From NCBI RefSeq assembly GCF_025641885.1, contig NZ_JAOTQN010000001.1, forward strand, positions 434,001 to 498,000: 64,000 bases of DNA, given 5' to 3'. Position 1 is the first letter of the stretch. Each line of letters begins with the position of its first letter. The position numbers and the translations under genes were made by a program. The DNA comes from Pyrobaculum sp. 3827-6. Lineage in GTDB: Archaea; Thermoproteota; Thermoprotei; Thermoproteales; Thermoproteaceae. Shown piece by piece: positions 1 to 8,413 of this stretch. The notes beneath the pieces are model-generated. The model saw only the letters and a list, made by a program, of their open reading frames with translations. It had not been told where the DNA came from and searched no databases.

Positions 1-540
1 CCCTCCTCCGAGGATTACGTATCGGCGCGTCTTCTTGAGGCTTTGGTGGAGGCGGGCCTCGCTCTCGAGTACCTCCGCCGCGGCCTCGTTAGAAACGCCG
101 CCGGCAAGGCCTTCCAGGCGTGGAAGGCGTTTATGGCCGCCTTATTGAGGCTAGAGCTGGATAAGCTGAAGACGCTGGTCAAAGGCGACGAGGAGAGGCG
201 TTGGCTAGAGACGACGGGTGTTTCCCGGGTGCCGACTTCTAGGTTGATGGCTTTGTCTAAAATGCTGAGTGATGTGGGGTACAGCGGGATTTACTTTGTC
301 GCCAACACCGCTCTTAATCTCCACGAGTATCAGTACCACGGCCCCGATCCCGACATGGCGTGGACCAAGTACCGCACACGGGAGGAAGCCGCAGTGGCTG
401 TGGTGGAGCCGTTGAGAGAAGTTGCAGACAAAGCCGAGGTTTTGAAGGCCAGAGTGAAGTGGGGCGACGAGCTGGAGAACGCACTTAAAAGTCTTAAAGA
501 GGCCTTGGCGAGTTATACCAAGAGGTCTGTCCAGCGGTGA
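1..540 (+). CDS. PaREP1 family protein (5' end outside window)
   Basis: The reading frame is open from base 1, so the gene starts upstream of the window. The core EAGLALEYLRRGLVRNAAGKAF followed by FQAWKAF and, later, LHEYQYHGPDPDMAW matches the conserved blocks of the other PaREP1 copies here (15127-15501, 25299-25781, 44831-45307). The protein is alpha-helical, has no signal peptide, and carries an extra C-terminal helix of about 40 residues after the conserved part. The PaREP1 family is known mainly from Pyrobaculum; its function is unknown, although the helical fold suggests a HEPN-like protein (inference). Confidence 0.85.
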   Translation, partial: PSSEDYVSARLLEALVEAGLALEYLRRGLVRNAAGKAFQAWKAFMAALLRLELDKLKTLVKGDEERRWLETTGVSRVPTSRLMALSKMLSDVGYSGIYFVANTALNLHEYQYHGPDPDMAWTKYRTREEAAVAVVEPLREVADKAEVLKARVKWGDELENALKSLKEALASYTKRSVQR

Positions 541-576
541 GGGCTCCCTCTCGTAGGTGGATCTTTAAAAACTGCA

Positions 577-673
577 TGGGGCCGCCGCCGGGATTTGAAC
601 CTTAACCCGACCTCGCGGGTCGTCGGGTCAACGGGACCACAACCCGCCATCCTAACCGCTAGACTACGGCGGC
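577..673 (-). tRNA. tRNA-His (GTG) with an intron in the T arm
   Basis: Read on the minus strand, the acceptor arms GCCGCCG (667-673) and CGGCGGC (581-587) pair, and the discriminator C plus an encoded CCA end at 577. The anticodon stem GCGGG/CCCGT carries the loop TTGTGGT, anticodon GTG. The T loop TTCAAAT is present, but its stem only forms (CCGGG/CCCGG) if about 22 nt at 602-623 are removed. C73 is the usual histidine identity base in archaea. The base before the acceptor is A in DNA terms, so G-1 would have to be added after transcription. A TATA box (about 693-707) lies the right distance upstream. Confidence 0.9.
602..623 (-). other. putative noncanonical tRNA intron (T arm)
   Basis: Removing these bases joins CCG to GG and gives a perfect five-pair T stem opposite CCCGG. 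The insert has a hairpin (CCCGAC/GTCGGG extending into the exon). Boundaries are inferred from stem pairing; no shift by one base gives an equally good stem. Introns outside the anticodon loop are established in Thermoproteales tRNAs. Confidence 0.7.
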
Positions 674-723
674 TCAGTTGGCCCCATCTATCAGTTTATA
701 AATTTTAACCCACAAACCCGGAG

Positions 724-1914
724 CTACGTCTGCCTCCTAGCAACTAGACGGCGCCTGGCGGCCAGGACGCCTGCAGTGGCGACGGCCGCCGCGGCTACGT
801 AGGTAAGCACCTGCGGGGTTGGCTGGGTCTCCGGCTTGGGGGTGGAGCTTCCAGTCTCCGCCACGCGGCGCGCGGCGGTGTGGTTAGGCGCTGCTACCGA
901 GAGCACCAGCCAGTTGCCGCCTGCGACGTAGATATGCCCCTGGCTGTAGACGGCGCCTCTCACCACTGTAGCGTGGCCTTTCACGGCCCTGGCCAGGTCT
1001 GTGAATGGGACATAGCTCCTAACTCCCCACCCACCTGGGGGTATGGTGATGAGTTTGAAGTCCTCGGTTGCTAGGTAGAGGACTCCGCCAAGGTAGGCGG
1101 CTCCCCTCGCCGTGTCCGCTCCTATCCAAGTCCTCGCCAGCTCGCGGCCATCTTTGCTGTACTTCACCACGTATCCCGTGCCGTAGACGTAGGCGTTGCC
1201 CTCGTCGTCGAAGACCACGCCTGTGGGGGACGTGGATAGATTAGCTCCGAGCGCCTCTACCCTCCTCAGCTCCCCGTCTAGAATTTCGACGGTCCACGGA
1301 GCCCCGCTTCTGGCGCCCACCACCCATATCTCCCCCGTGGCCGGGTTCACGCCTATGCCCACGGCTCTGTCCACCTCGCCTAGGCTGGAGGCTGTGTACA
1401 CAGCGAGGAGAGTCAGGTCGTCTAGGCTCCTCTTCTCGACGCGCCAGCGCGAGTTTCTGCCCAAGTACTCGGCGCCGGCCACGTAGATGTACCTCCCGCC
1501 CACCGCCACCGCGTAGGGAATGCCCGCCACATCCTCCACCTCCAGCTTCATAAGCGTAAGGTTTGGACCGAACAGCAGGATGGACCACCTGCCGTGGCCA
1601 TCCCCCACCGCCACCAGCTTTCCCCCCGCCGCGGCGCAGGCCCACAGCTCGCCGAATCCCCCAGGCCAGCTCCACGTCTTAACCAAAGCCCCGTCCGCCT
1701 TCCGGAGCATCTCCACGTGCCACATAGGCGTGCTCCCATTAGGCCTCTGCCCCACCGCGGCGTAGCCGACAACGTAGATGTGTTGCCCCGCCTCGCAGAG
1801 GGCTAGAGAGGAGCCGTTGGGTAGAGGAGGCTGGTACGTCCACACCACCTCTGCGCCGGCCAGCGCCAGGACGGCCACCGCAAGCAACGCCGCGCCCACT
1901 CTAAAAATCCCCAT
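724..1914 (-). CDS. Secreted, membrane-anchored beta-propeller-like surface protein
   Basis: 396 residues. The N-terminus has a short basic start and a hydrophobic stretch to about residue 22 ending AGAEV, a likely signal peptide. Repeated segments such as IYVVGYA, YIYVAGAEYLG, WVVGARSG, YVYGTGYV and IYVAGG are spaced about 45-60 residues apart, as in SBBP or NHL-type propellers. A Pro/Thr linker precedes a single C-terminal transmembrane helix (about 370-388) and a basic tail, so the bulk is outside the cell. Several N-X-S/T sequons are present. The ATG at 1914 is 16-27 bases after a TATA box (about 1930-1941), so the message is probably leaderless. The molecular role is unknown. Confidence 0.75.
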   Translation of the reverse strand: MGIFRVGAALLAVAVLALAGAEVVWTYQPPLPNGSSLALCEAGQHIYVVGYAAVGQRPNGSTPMWHVEMLRKADGALVKTWSWPGGFGELWACAAAGGKLVAVGDGHGRWSILLFGPNLTLMKLEVEDVAGIPYAVAVGGRYIYVAGAEYLGRNSRWRVEKRSLDDLTLLAVYTASSLGEVDRAVGIGVNPATGEIWVVGARSGAPWTVEILDGELRRVEALGANLSTSPTGVVFDDEGNAYVYGTGYVVKYSKDGRELARTWIGADTARGAAYLGGVLYLATEDFKLITIPPGGWGVRSYVPFTDLARAVKGHATVVRGAVYSQGHIYVAGGNWLVLSVAAPNHTAARRVAETGSSTPKPETQPTPQVLTYVAAAAVATAGVLAARRRLVARRQT

Positions 1915-1942
1915 GACCCCTCAACCGAGTTTAAATATAGAG

Positions 1943-2977
1943 CTATGTCTTGTCTAGGATGTAGAAGGTTTTGCCTCTTTTGACGATTCCGGCGGCGAGT
2001 CCGACTAGCTCGAGTAGGGAGGCGAGCCAGACGTCTAAGACGTAGCGCCTGGCCTTCAAGCTCCCGTAGAGGTACACCGCGGCGTATACGGCGGAGACTA
2101 GCAACGGCGCGCTGGGGCCGTAGAGCCACGTGGAGGGGGCCGCCGTCCAGAGGGCGAAGCCGGCGGCTATAAGGCCTATGTAGGGGGCGTTTTTATACCT
2201 CGCCGCGTCTCTCAAGGCATTGGCCCACCTGGCCCTCTGCCTCACGAAGTCGGCGAGGGAGTTCGGGCTTCTAATCGACACGCGGGTGGCCGACTGGAAG
2301 GTCTTGTAACGCCTCCTCAGCAACTCCATGGCGAAGCGGAAGTCCTCGGTGACGGTGTCCCCCATGGCGGGCCAGATCTCTCTCAACACATCTCCCCTCA
2401 CCATGAGGAGCTCGCCGTGCATGCCGAACACGGGCCTCCTCAGCACCTCCAGAGCGAAGCGGTACACCGTCACGTCGTGGAACCACCTAACCCAGTCCAG
2501 GGCGTAGGCAAGCGGCGACCTCCCCGGCCTCGGCACCAAGACGCCGTTGCCCGCCACGTAGCCCCTCTCGCCGTAGTAGGCAATGTCGCTGAGGAACCGG
2601 GTGTCTAGGGGGTAGCTGTCGTCGTCGAGAAAGACGTACCACACGTCGGGCCTGGCGTAGTTCTTCACAAACCACCTAACCGCGCGGTACTTAGAGCCGT
2701 CCTCCTCCGGCGGCACCACCAACACGCTACGCAGGGGGAGGGGCCGCGACGAGACAACCACGTACCTCAGCCCCAGCCTCTCCAGCTGGGCCACCGTCTC
2801 CAACAGCGCAGGAAGGACCCGGCCGTCGCCCACCGTGACCACCACGACGAGGTAGTTCTCGACGGGCGGCGCCCGGCGCCCCCTCACCCTCTTCACAGCT
2901 CCCAGCGCCATTATAAAGGCGTAGAACCCCCCGATGATATTCGGAACGAGGTAAAACACCACATAGTCAATAGCCAT
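1943..2977 (-). CDS. Family 2 glycosyltransferase, membrane-bound
   Basis: 344 residues. The N-terminus is a membrane helix, followed by a GT-A domain with DDDS at about 118-121 (the metal-binding DXD), TEDF at about 210-213 (catalytic acid region) and QRARW at about 247-251 (Q-X-X-R-W). After this come three to four hydrophobic segments. This order is that of processive or EGH-like GT2 enzymes, which transfer sugars from nucleotide sugars at the cytoplasmic face. It lies just downstream of nothing in its own orientation; the surface-protein gene at 724-1914 follows it on the same strand after 28 bp and could be co-transcribed. Donor and acceptor are unknown. A TATA box lies at about 2997-3005. 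Confidence 0.8.
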   Translation of the reverse strand: MAIDYVVFYLVPNIIGGFYAFIMALGAVKRVRGRRAPPVENYLVVVVTVGDGRVLPALLETVAQLERLGLRYVVVSSRPLPLRSVLVVPPEEDGSKYRAVRWFVKNYARPDVWYVFLDDDSYPLDTRFLSDIAYYGERGYVAGNGVLVPRPGRSPLAYALDWVRWFHDVTVYRFALEVLRRPVFGMHGELLMVRGDVLREIWPAMGDTVTEDFRFAMELLRRRYKTFQSATRVSIRSPNSLADFVRQRARWANALRDAARYKNAPYIGLIAAGFALWTAAPSTWLYGPSAPLLVSAVYAAVYLYGSLKARRYVLDVWLASLLELVGLAAGIVKRGKTFYILDKT

Positions 2978-3052
2978 GAGGTGGACATAGCCGGGTTATA
3001 AATGAGTTGCCCATATGACAGTCGTCTACAACGGTGCGCATAGGAGAGGGGA

Positions 3053-3229
3053 GACCCGCGGCGTCTGGCCGTCGGCGCCGATTTCGCCGGCGGCGCCAGA
3101 CGGGGAGGCCCGCCCAGCGCTACCGGCTTGTCCCCCAACGCCGCCAGCGGCGAGGGCAGTGGATGGGGAAGCCACCCACAGCCCCCACCGCAGGAGGCTG
3201 GGCCCGGGGGCGGCTAGACGCCGCGGGTC
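3053..3229 (+). repeat. Structured repeat element with terminal inverted repeats, copy 1
   Basis: The element begins GACCCGCGGCGTCT and ends with its exact complement, AGACGCCGCGGGTC (3216-3229). Just inside, a near-perfect hairpin runs from about 3062 to 3101 (arms GTCTGGC and GCCAGAC continue inward). A second copy lies in opposite orientation at 27422-27600; the first 65 or so bases and the last 27 are almost identical and the middle differs. Open frames across it are composition artefacts. It is 211 bp upstream of the homoserine kinase start. It could be a small non-autonomous mobile element or a structured RNA. Confidence 0.8.
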
Positions 3230-3440
3230 TGTATATCAAAGACTCTATGTTTATAACTGTCTGTTTGTAATATTCTTGGATTACTAGCTGTAGATTTTTG
3301 TATTGACTGTTTTATAAGTTTTCCTAGGGTGGGGCGTTTTTAAAGTTTATATATCTATGGATTTTGCTCCCTGATGTATATAGGTGGGCTTGCGGCGTGG
3401 GGGTCTGCGTCGCCTTGGGGAGCCGGCGGGTGGTGGGGGT

Positions 3441-4334
3441 ATGAGGGCCCCGTCTACTAGCGCTAATCTCGGGGCTGGTTTCGACGTGGTTGCGGTGGCG
3501 CACGACGCCTACGTGGCTGAGGCGTATGTCAAGGTGGGGTCTGGCTGCGGCGTGGATGTGAAGTTTCGGGGGTTTGATCCTGGCGGGGATAACACGGTGG
3601 TCCGGGCTTTTCGGCGGTTTTTCGAGCTTACTGGGGTGTGCCGGGGGGTGGAGGTGGAGGTGGTTAACCACATCCCCGTCGCCAGGGGGCTTGGGAGTAG
3701 CGGCGCCTCGGCGGTGGCGGCCCTGGCGGGTTTTATAAGAGAGACTGGCATGAGGGTTGACCCGCGGCTGGTGGTGGAGGCGGCTGGCTTCGGCGAGGCG
3801 GCGGCGGCGGGGAGTCCTCATTTTGACAACGTGGCGGGGGCGGCACTCGGGGGGGCCGTTGTGCTAACCTCGCTGTCTCCCGTGGATTTTGTCAAGTTTA
3901 CGCCTAGGCTCACCTTCGTGGTGGGGGTGCCGGACGTGCCCCCCATGCCTAACAAGACTAAGATGATGCGGGAGGTCCTGCCGCGGGCGGTGGAGTTCCG
4001 CACCTATGTGAGGCAGATTTCGAGAGTGGCGTCGCTGGTGGCCGGCTTCGCCTTGTCCGACCCCAGGCTGGTGGCGAGGGGAATGGAGGACGAGGTGGTG
4101 GAGGCGGCCAGGGCGCCTCTGGTGCCGGGGTACCACAGAGCGAGGAGATACGCACTGGAGGCGGGGGCCCTGGGCTTCGCCCTCTCAGGCGCGGGGCCCT
4201 CCGTCATCACCCTCGTGCTGGACAGAGACGCCGACGCCGTGAAAAGCGCCGTGGCGAGGGCATACGCAGAGGAGGGGCTGAGGGCCGAGGTAAAGGTGGC
4301 GGCCGTGGCCGAAGGCGCCCTGTCCCAGACCTAG
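3441..4334 (+). CDS. thrB: Homoserine kinase
   Basis: 297 residues, GHMP kinase family, phosphorylates homoserine on the way to threonine. The ATG at 3441 begins [15 protein letters not shown], the usual first motif, and is preceded by a G-rich ribosome site (GGTGGGGG); an earlier in-frame ATG at 3384 gives an unlikely Gly/Arg extension. Motif 2, [10 protein letters not shown], the ATP-phosphate loop, is at about 81-90; motif 3, FALSGAGPS, is near residue 245. Length fits the family. The gene stands alone; the next gene is convergent and overlaps the stop by four bases. Confidence 0.92.
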   Translation: MRAPSTSANLGAGFDVVAVAHDAYVAEAYVKVGSGCGVDVKFRGFDPGGDNTVVRAFRRFFELTGVCRGVEVEVVNHIPVARGLGSSGASAVAALAGFIRETGMRVDPRLVVEAAGFGEAAAAGSPHFDNVAGAALGGAVVLTSLSPVDFVKFTPRLTFVVGVPDVPPMPNKTKMMREVLPRAVEFRTYVRQISRVASLVAGFALSDPRLVARGMEDEVVEAARAPLVPGYHRARRYALEAGALGFALSGAGPSVITLVLDRDADAVKSAVARAYAEEGLRAEVKVAAVAEGALSQT

Positions 4335-4710
4335 TCAACTAGGTAGAGGCGTAGCGCCGGGGCCACCTCCCCAATTTTCAGGTAGTCTCTGTCTCTTGTC
4401 AATAGGGGGAGCCCGTGGGCGGTGGCGGTCGCCGCTATGTATATGTCGTTTTCACTCACCGCTGTGCCTCTTTTCTTCAGCTGGGCGAAGACGTCGGCGG
4501 CCACCTCCACCACCTCGTTTGTTACGGGGAGCACAGTGAACGCCTCCTCAAGCCTCATCTTGTAAAACCGCCTTCCCCTTTACACCTAATATATTCATAT
4601 AGAGATGTAATTGAGAGATAGGGCTGGTCCGGCAATAGCTCTAGCCTCTCCCTGTCCAGCACCTCGATCAGCACCGACGTGTCTAGGAGAGCCTCCGCGG
4701 TGATCCCCAT
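4331..4710 (-). pseudogene. VapC-type PIN ribonuclease toxin, frameshifted
   Basis: From ATG 4710 the minus strand encodes MGITAEALLDTSVLIEVLD, the start of a PIN domain with its first Asp, up to about YEYIRCKGE. The rest (MRLEEAFTVLPVTNEVV, then ENDIYIAATA and LLTRDRDYLK, with the last acidic residues) is in another frame, 4331-4558. The switch lies near 4585-4600 at a GGGG run; joined, the two parts make a full-length PIN protein of about 126 residues. It could be a real one-base indel or a sequencing error. It overlaps the antitoxin reading frame upstream, as usual for vapBC. Confidence 0.75.
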
Positions 4711-4937
4711 CTCCTCCTATCTTCAAGTAGCTCCTCAACGGTGGCCGCGCCTTCCTCTCCCCGGTTTTTCTCCAGCATCTCCAATATGGCCACTCTCCTC
4801 CTCAGAAGCCTGTACTCCTGTAGTATTCTGGATATGGCCTCCTCCATGGATCCCGCCCCGAGCCTCTCCTTCTCTCTCGCAAGCTCCTGCAGAAGTTTTT
4901 CGACACGCTATAGTCGTTTTCTCCACGTGTATACCAT
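4683..4937 (-). pseudogene. VapB-like antitoxin, interrupted or start-shortened
   Basis: From ATG 4937 the frame reads MVYTWRKRL, then TAG (4908-4910), then an open helical, charged stretch (RVEKLLQELAREKERLGAG, MEEAISRILQEYRLLRRR) to the stop at 4683. An internal ATG at 4847 would give a 54-residue product with the C-terminal, toxin-binding part. The frame overlaps the toxin start by 28 bases. Typical antitoxins have a DNA-binding N-terminus, which would be missing here, so autoregulation is probably lost. Confidence 0.55.
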
Positions 4938-4954
4938 TATAACTCTATATAATT

Positions 4955-6310
4955 CTACCGGCCGGAGATGTCGACTAGCCCGTTCTCGGTGCACTGGGGC
5001 CTCCCGGCTGGCTCGTGGGCTAGGGGCTCCTTTAGACGCCGTGGGAAAAACGCGGCGTATTTCTTAAATTCTTCGAGGTCGAGGATCTTCTCCTCTTGCT
5101 GAGTCACGGCCTTGTCGACGAGGAGGTCGATGTAGTATATGCGGCGGCCCCACTCGGGTTCGGTGTTGAGGTTGATGTATGTGCCGACCGGCTTCCCGTC
5201 GGGGGTGTAGTAGGTGTGGACCACATACCCGGCGCCGCGGGGTATGCACGTCAGCGCGTAGTAGCCCTTGCCGATCTCGACGCCGATTCCGTCCAGCACG
5301 CCCCCCGGCTTGAGCAACCTCTTCACCACCAGGACTCCGCCCCTCACGCCTATGGACTCCCCCCTCATCTTCACCACGTCGCCCCAGGGCTTTACGTGGT
5401 AAATCGCCACCTCGCCCTGCGCCAAGTACTCTGACGCCTTTTCGTACACGTCGCCGCCGACGTAGTCGAGGAGGTCTACGCATCTCCCAATCCCCTGGGC
5501 CCTGAGGGCGTGGTGCCCCCTAGTCGTTGGGACAACCGAGCCTCTGGCCTCGTCCAGCCTCTCCTTGCCCCACTTGTCGAAGAGGGCGATCGCGAGGCAG
5601 CTCCCGCGCCTCAGCACCTCGCCGGGCGCCCCGCCTTTTGAAAGCGTCAGGAGCTCTTGGTAGAGGGACTCAGCCTCACGGGCCAGGGCCTCCTCGTCGG
5701 CGTATCGGGCCGATGACTTGAATCTCAGCCCGAGGGTGGCGTACTGCCTCAGCCGGGACTCTGCGAGTATCCTCAGCCTTAGCCTGTCCTCCGGGGGGAT
5801 GTGCTCGCTGTATGTCACCCTGCCCGTGGTGTTCAGCTCGATGTACTCGCCGTCGATGGCGATCTCTGGCACCGCCACCCCTCTGTGGGGGCCGATGGGC
5901 GGCTTCGCCACTGTGTATACGCCAGCGGACCCCGGCGTGAGGAGGTAGCGGCTAGGCACTTCGTACACCTCGCCTCCGGGGCCCTCCACCGCCGCCTCGC
6001 CCACCGCCCTCCCGGCGAATACCTCCTTCGCGCCTGCCCTAGCCCTGGCGATAAAGGGGTCGGCGTATTGAGAGAGCCTCTCTAGAAAGGCCTCCACTGC
6101 CTCGCACTTCCCCACCACCATGATCCCCGTCTTAGACTCGTGGTCCTTAACCGTGGCGTCCGGCGGAGACACGTCCCTTTCAATAGCGAGGCGTTTTGCG
6201 ATCTTTTCGGTGGGCTGCACCACCTTGAAGCCCCAGTCCAGGGCCAGTTTGGTCAGCGCGGTGGCGTAGATACCCCTAATCCTCAGGCGGTACACGTCCG
6301 CCAGAGACAA
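4955..6310 (-). CDS. Probable ribonuclease FAU-1 (RNase E/G-related, DUF402)
   Basis: 451 residues, the usual length of archaeal AU-1/FAU-1 proteins, which bind AU-rich RNA and are reported to have RNase E/G-like activity. The N-terminal half (VYRLRIRGIYATALTKLALD, KDHESKTGIMVVG, TVAKPPIGPHRG) resembles the S1-like and RNase E/G-related region. The C-terminal DUF402 domain includes GKGYYALTCIP, YYTPDGKPVGTYINLNTEPE and IYYIDLLVD. The start is TTG at 6310, about 26 bases after a TATA box (about 6335-6343). It is a single-gene unit. The last 40 residues are less typical. Confidence 0.82.
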   Translation of the reverse strand: MSLADVYRLRIRGIYATALTKLALDWGFKVVQPTEKIAKRLAIERDVSPPDATVKDHESKTGIMVVGKCEAVEAFLERLSQYADPFIARARAGAKEVFAGRAVGEAAVEGPGGEVYEVPSRYLLTPGSAGVYTVAKPPIGPHRGVAVPEIAIDGEYIELNTTGRVTYSEHIPPEDRLRLRILAESRLRQYATLGLRFKSSARYADEEALAREAESLYQELLTLSKGGAPGEVLRRGSCLAIALFDKWGKERLDEARGSVVPTTRGHHALRAQGIGRCVDLLDYVGGDVYEKASEYLAQGEVAIYHVKPWGDVVKMRGESIGVRGGVLVVKRLLKPGGVLDGIGVEIGKGYYALTCIPRGAGYVVHTYYTPDGKPVGTYINLNTEPEWGRRIYYIDLLVDKAVTQQEEKILDLEEFKKYAAFFPRRLKEPLAHEPAGRPQCTENGLVDISGR

Positions 6311-6465
6311 GGGGGTTAAAGCCTTTATCCACCTATAAAAACCCGGGCGGTGGACGCATACGCCGAGGCGTGAGGAGTCCTTCCGCTCGCGACGTGTGAA
6401 CGCGGCGGGGCCGCCGAGCCCGCCTGTCGGTCGGTAGGCATATAAATCCAGGAGTATTTACTGCT

Positions 6466-6732
6466 GTGGGTAGAGGAGGCAAGTCTAGAAAGAAGAAGAG
6501 AGAGATTTCGGTGGATCCGGACCTGTGGGAAAGGTCTGAGAAGAAGGTGGCGGCGGAGGCGAAGACCGCCAGTGCGGTTTTTGAGGAGTTGATTAGAAAC
6601 TATCTCCTCGCCGACCTCTTCGCCGGGTTTGCCGAGGAGAAGGCGCCGCTTGTGGTGAGGCCTGTGAAGCCCGTGGGCCCCGCCGACGCGGGGGAGGAGG
6701 TATGGAGAATGAGGCAAGAGTCTTCTATCTAG
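6466..6732 (+). CDS. VapB-type antitoxin
   Basis: 88 residues with a basic N-terminus and a ribbon-helix-helix-like segment (REISVDPDLWERSEKKVAA, then ASAVFEELIRNYLL). The GTG at 6466 is right for a leaderless start after the TATA box CATATAAAT at 6438-6446. It overlaps the PIN toxin frame by 31 bases. The antitoxin is intact while its toxin carries a stop codon. The 155-bp gap upstream (6311-6465) shows only the two divergent promoters. Confidence 0.7.
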   Translation: MGRGGKSRKKKREISVDPDLWERSEKKVAAEAKTASAVFEELIRNYLLADLFAGFAEEKAPLVVRPVKPVGPADAGEEVWRMRQESSI

Positions 6733-7163
6733 ACACCAGCGCCATTGTGAAGAGGTATGTTTTTGAGAAGCACAGCGACTACGTGGTGGAGCTGTACGAC
6801 TCTTCGCTAGACGGCGAGGTGGAGCTCAGCTTCTCACTTTGGAACGTGGGGGAGATCCTCGGCGTTTTCGACCGCTACCTGAGGCGCGGCGTGCTGACAT
6901 AGGAGGCGTGGAGAGCCGCGCGGAGAAATTTTCTAGGTGAGACGAGGAGGCTCGTCTCGCTAGGCGTTTTGAAGGTAGTGGGGGTCACCGCAGACTTGCT
7001 GAGAGAGTCGTGGAGGTTGATAGAGAAGCACCACATATATCAAGCAGATGCGTTGCAAATCACCTCGGCGAGGTATGTAAAGGCGGATATACTAGTCACC
7101 GCCGATAAAAACCTGTGCAGAGTAGCCGGGGAGGAGGGGCTCGGCGTCAAGTGCCTGGCGTAG
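6702..7163 (+). pseudogene. VapC-type PIN toxin with in-frame TAG
   Basis: ATG 6702 opens VFYLDTSAIVKRYVFEK with the first PIN Asp, then LWNVGEILG with the conserved Glu. TAG at 6900-6902 (codon 67) interrupts RRGVLT-stop-EAWRAARRNF, after which the same frame continues to a normal end with YQADALQITSAR and ILVTADKNL, the remaining acidic sites. A Glu codon would fit the stop position. Without readthrough the toxin is inactive. A single-base error in the assembly is the alternative. Confidence 0.8.
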
Positions 7164-7650
7164 GCGGGGGTTCACAAAGCACGTCCAGCCTACCCCCCGT
7201 GTATCTGTCCAGCCGTCTGTAGCTGGGGGGCGGCCTCAGGCCGAGGTCGCTCAGCTTGACGGGGGCGCGGCACTGGGCGGGCTCCCTCACCTGGATGAGC
7301 ATGGCGTACCTGGCGCCGCGGACGTACTCCATGTCCTCCCCGCCGACGCCCACGTCGCCGAGCTCCGCCAGCAGTTGCGGAATGTTGGAGGGGGGCGCGA
7401 CGAACACGACGCCTGCCGTGAAGCGGCCGGCCACGGCGGCTGTGGGCTTGGTGAAGTAGAGGTAAACCACGTCACCCGGCTCCACGAGGGGCCCCGCCAG
7501 CCTCCTCAGCTCGTACTTCTTGCGGCCGCTGAGGATCTCCCAGCCGAACCTAGGCTTAATCGACATGAGGATGTAGCGGCGCGAGGGGGGCGGGTTCTCC
7601 TCAACGTCGGAGGTACTCCGGCTCTTCACCACTCCGACGCCTCCACCCAA
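7147..7650 (-). CDS. ASCH/PUA-like domain protein
   Basis: Up to 167 residues. The segment ILMSIKPRFGWEILSGRKKYELRR is cut here into the recognisable core SIKPRFGWEILSGRKKYE, typical of ASCH domains, which bind RNA or nucleotides and act as regulators or modification-related proteins. Later, GDVVYLYFTKPTAAVAGRF fits the beta-barrel. The first candidate start is TTG 7650, but a TATA box at about 7660-7672 places transcription near 7630-7640, so GTG 7632 or 7629 may be the true start. The 3' end overlaps the damaged vapC by 17 bases. Confidence 0.65.
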   Translation of the reverse strand: MGGGVGVVKSRSTSDVEENPPPSRRYILMSIKPRFGWEILSGRKKYELRRLAGPLVEPGDVVYLYFTKPTAAVAGRFTAGVVFVAPPSNIPQLLAELGDVGVGGEDMEYVRGARYAMLIQVREPAQCRAPVKLSDLGLRPPPSYRRLDRYTGGRLDVLCEPPPTPGT

Positions 7651-7670
7651 GTTAAAAAATATAACCTTTT
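7651..7670. promoter_or_regulatory. Shared divergent TATA region
   Basis: The AT-rich block GTTAAAAAATATAACC reads as a TATA box on both strands, serving the ASCH gene leftward and the gene at 7679 rightward. Start codons lie about 20-35 bases away on each side, so both transcripts would be leaderless and the two genes would compete for the same initiation complex (inference). Confidence 0.6.
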
Positions 7671-7678
7671 CCCCCTAC

Positions 7679-8413
7679 GTGAGGTGCTTCTGCGGGAGGC
7701 CGGCGCTGGAAAGCGGGTACTGCCCATACCACGACCCCAACTGCGTGAGGGACAAGCGGTGCCGGAGGTCGCTGACCTTCACGCCGGACTGCGAGGGCTG
7801 CAACCTCCCGGGGGGCGAGGTGTTCGACTCGGCGCCGAGGCTGAGGGGGGCGAAGATACACGGCCCCCTAATAGTGCAGTACGTGGTGGGCGACGTAGAC
7901 CTCTCAGAGGCCAGGGGGGCCGACCTCTACATCCACAGCGTGAGAGGCGCCGTGAGGCTGGGGGGCTCCCGGTTTAGAAACATATACATAGACACGGTTG
8001 AGGGCGAGGTGGACCTGACCGGGGCCAGGGCAGTGGGGGTTGTCCTCTGGTCTGTGAAAGGCTCCGTGGCGGCCCGCGGGCTGTCGGCTGGTGGCCACGT
8101 CTCCGTGGTGGACGCGGCGGGCCCCGTGGCGCTGGGCGGGGCGAAGATAGTGGGGGAGCTAATCGTCGAGGGGGTAAGGGGCACCTTACAGGCGGGGGCC
8201 TCTGCCTACTCCATCTCCATCTACAAGCTGAGGGGCGAGGCCTCGCTCTCCGGCGCCTCCACCGAGGGCGACATCCGCATAGTGGAGTCCCAAGGCGAGA
8301 GGCTGGACCTCTCCGGGGTGGAGGTAGGGGGGCGCGTCTATATCTTAGGTTCGAAATTCGGCGGGGTAAGAGTGGATAAGCAAGAAGTTTTAAGAAAGTT
8401 GTTCGTTCTCTGA
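7679..8413 (+). CDS. Cys-rich N-terminus plus pentapeptide-like beta-helix protein
   Basis: 244 residues. The first 45 residues contain eight cysteines and a CPYHD (CFCGRPA, YCPYH, NCVRDKRC, CEGC), a likely metal-binding module. The rest is a run of about 20-residue turns such as VDLSEARGADLYIHSV, VDLTGARAVGVVLWSV and LDLSGVEVGGRVYIL, as in right-handed beta-helices of the pentapeptide-repeat type. The GTG start at 7679 follows the TATA region by about 20 bases. No membrane segment. Function unknown; a scaffold or binding protein is possible. Confidence 0.7.
   Translation: MRCFCGRPALESGYCPYHDPNCVRDKRCRRSLTFTPDCEGCNLPGGEVFDSAPRLRGAKIHGPLIVQYVVGDVDLSEARGADLYIHSVRGAVRLGGSRFRNIYIDTVEGEVDLTGARAVGVVLWSVKGSVAARGLSAGGHVSVVDAAGPVALGGAKIVGELIVEGVRGTLQAGASAYSISIYKLRGEASLSGASTEGDIRIVESQGERLDLSGVEVGGRVYILGSKFGGVRVDKQEVLRKLFVL

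Noticed and set aside
3015-3287. Short open frames across the inverted-repeat element
   Set aside because: They run through the terminal repeats and hairpins, differ between the two copies and have no start signals.
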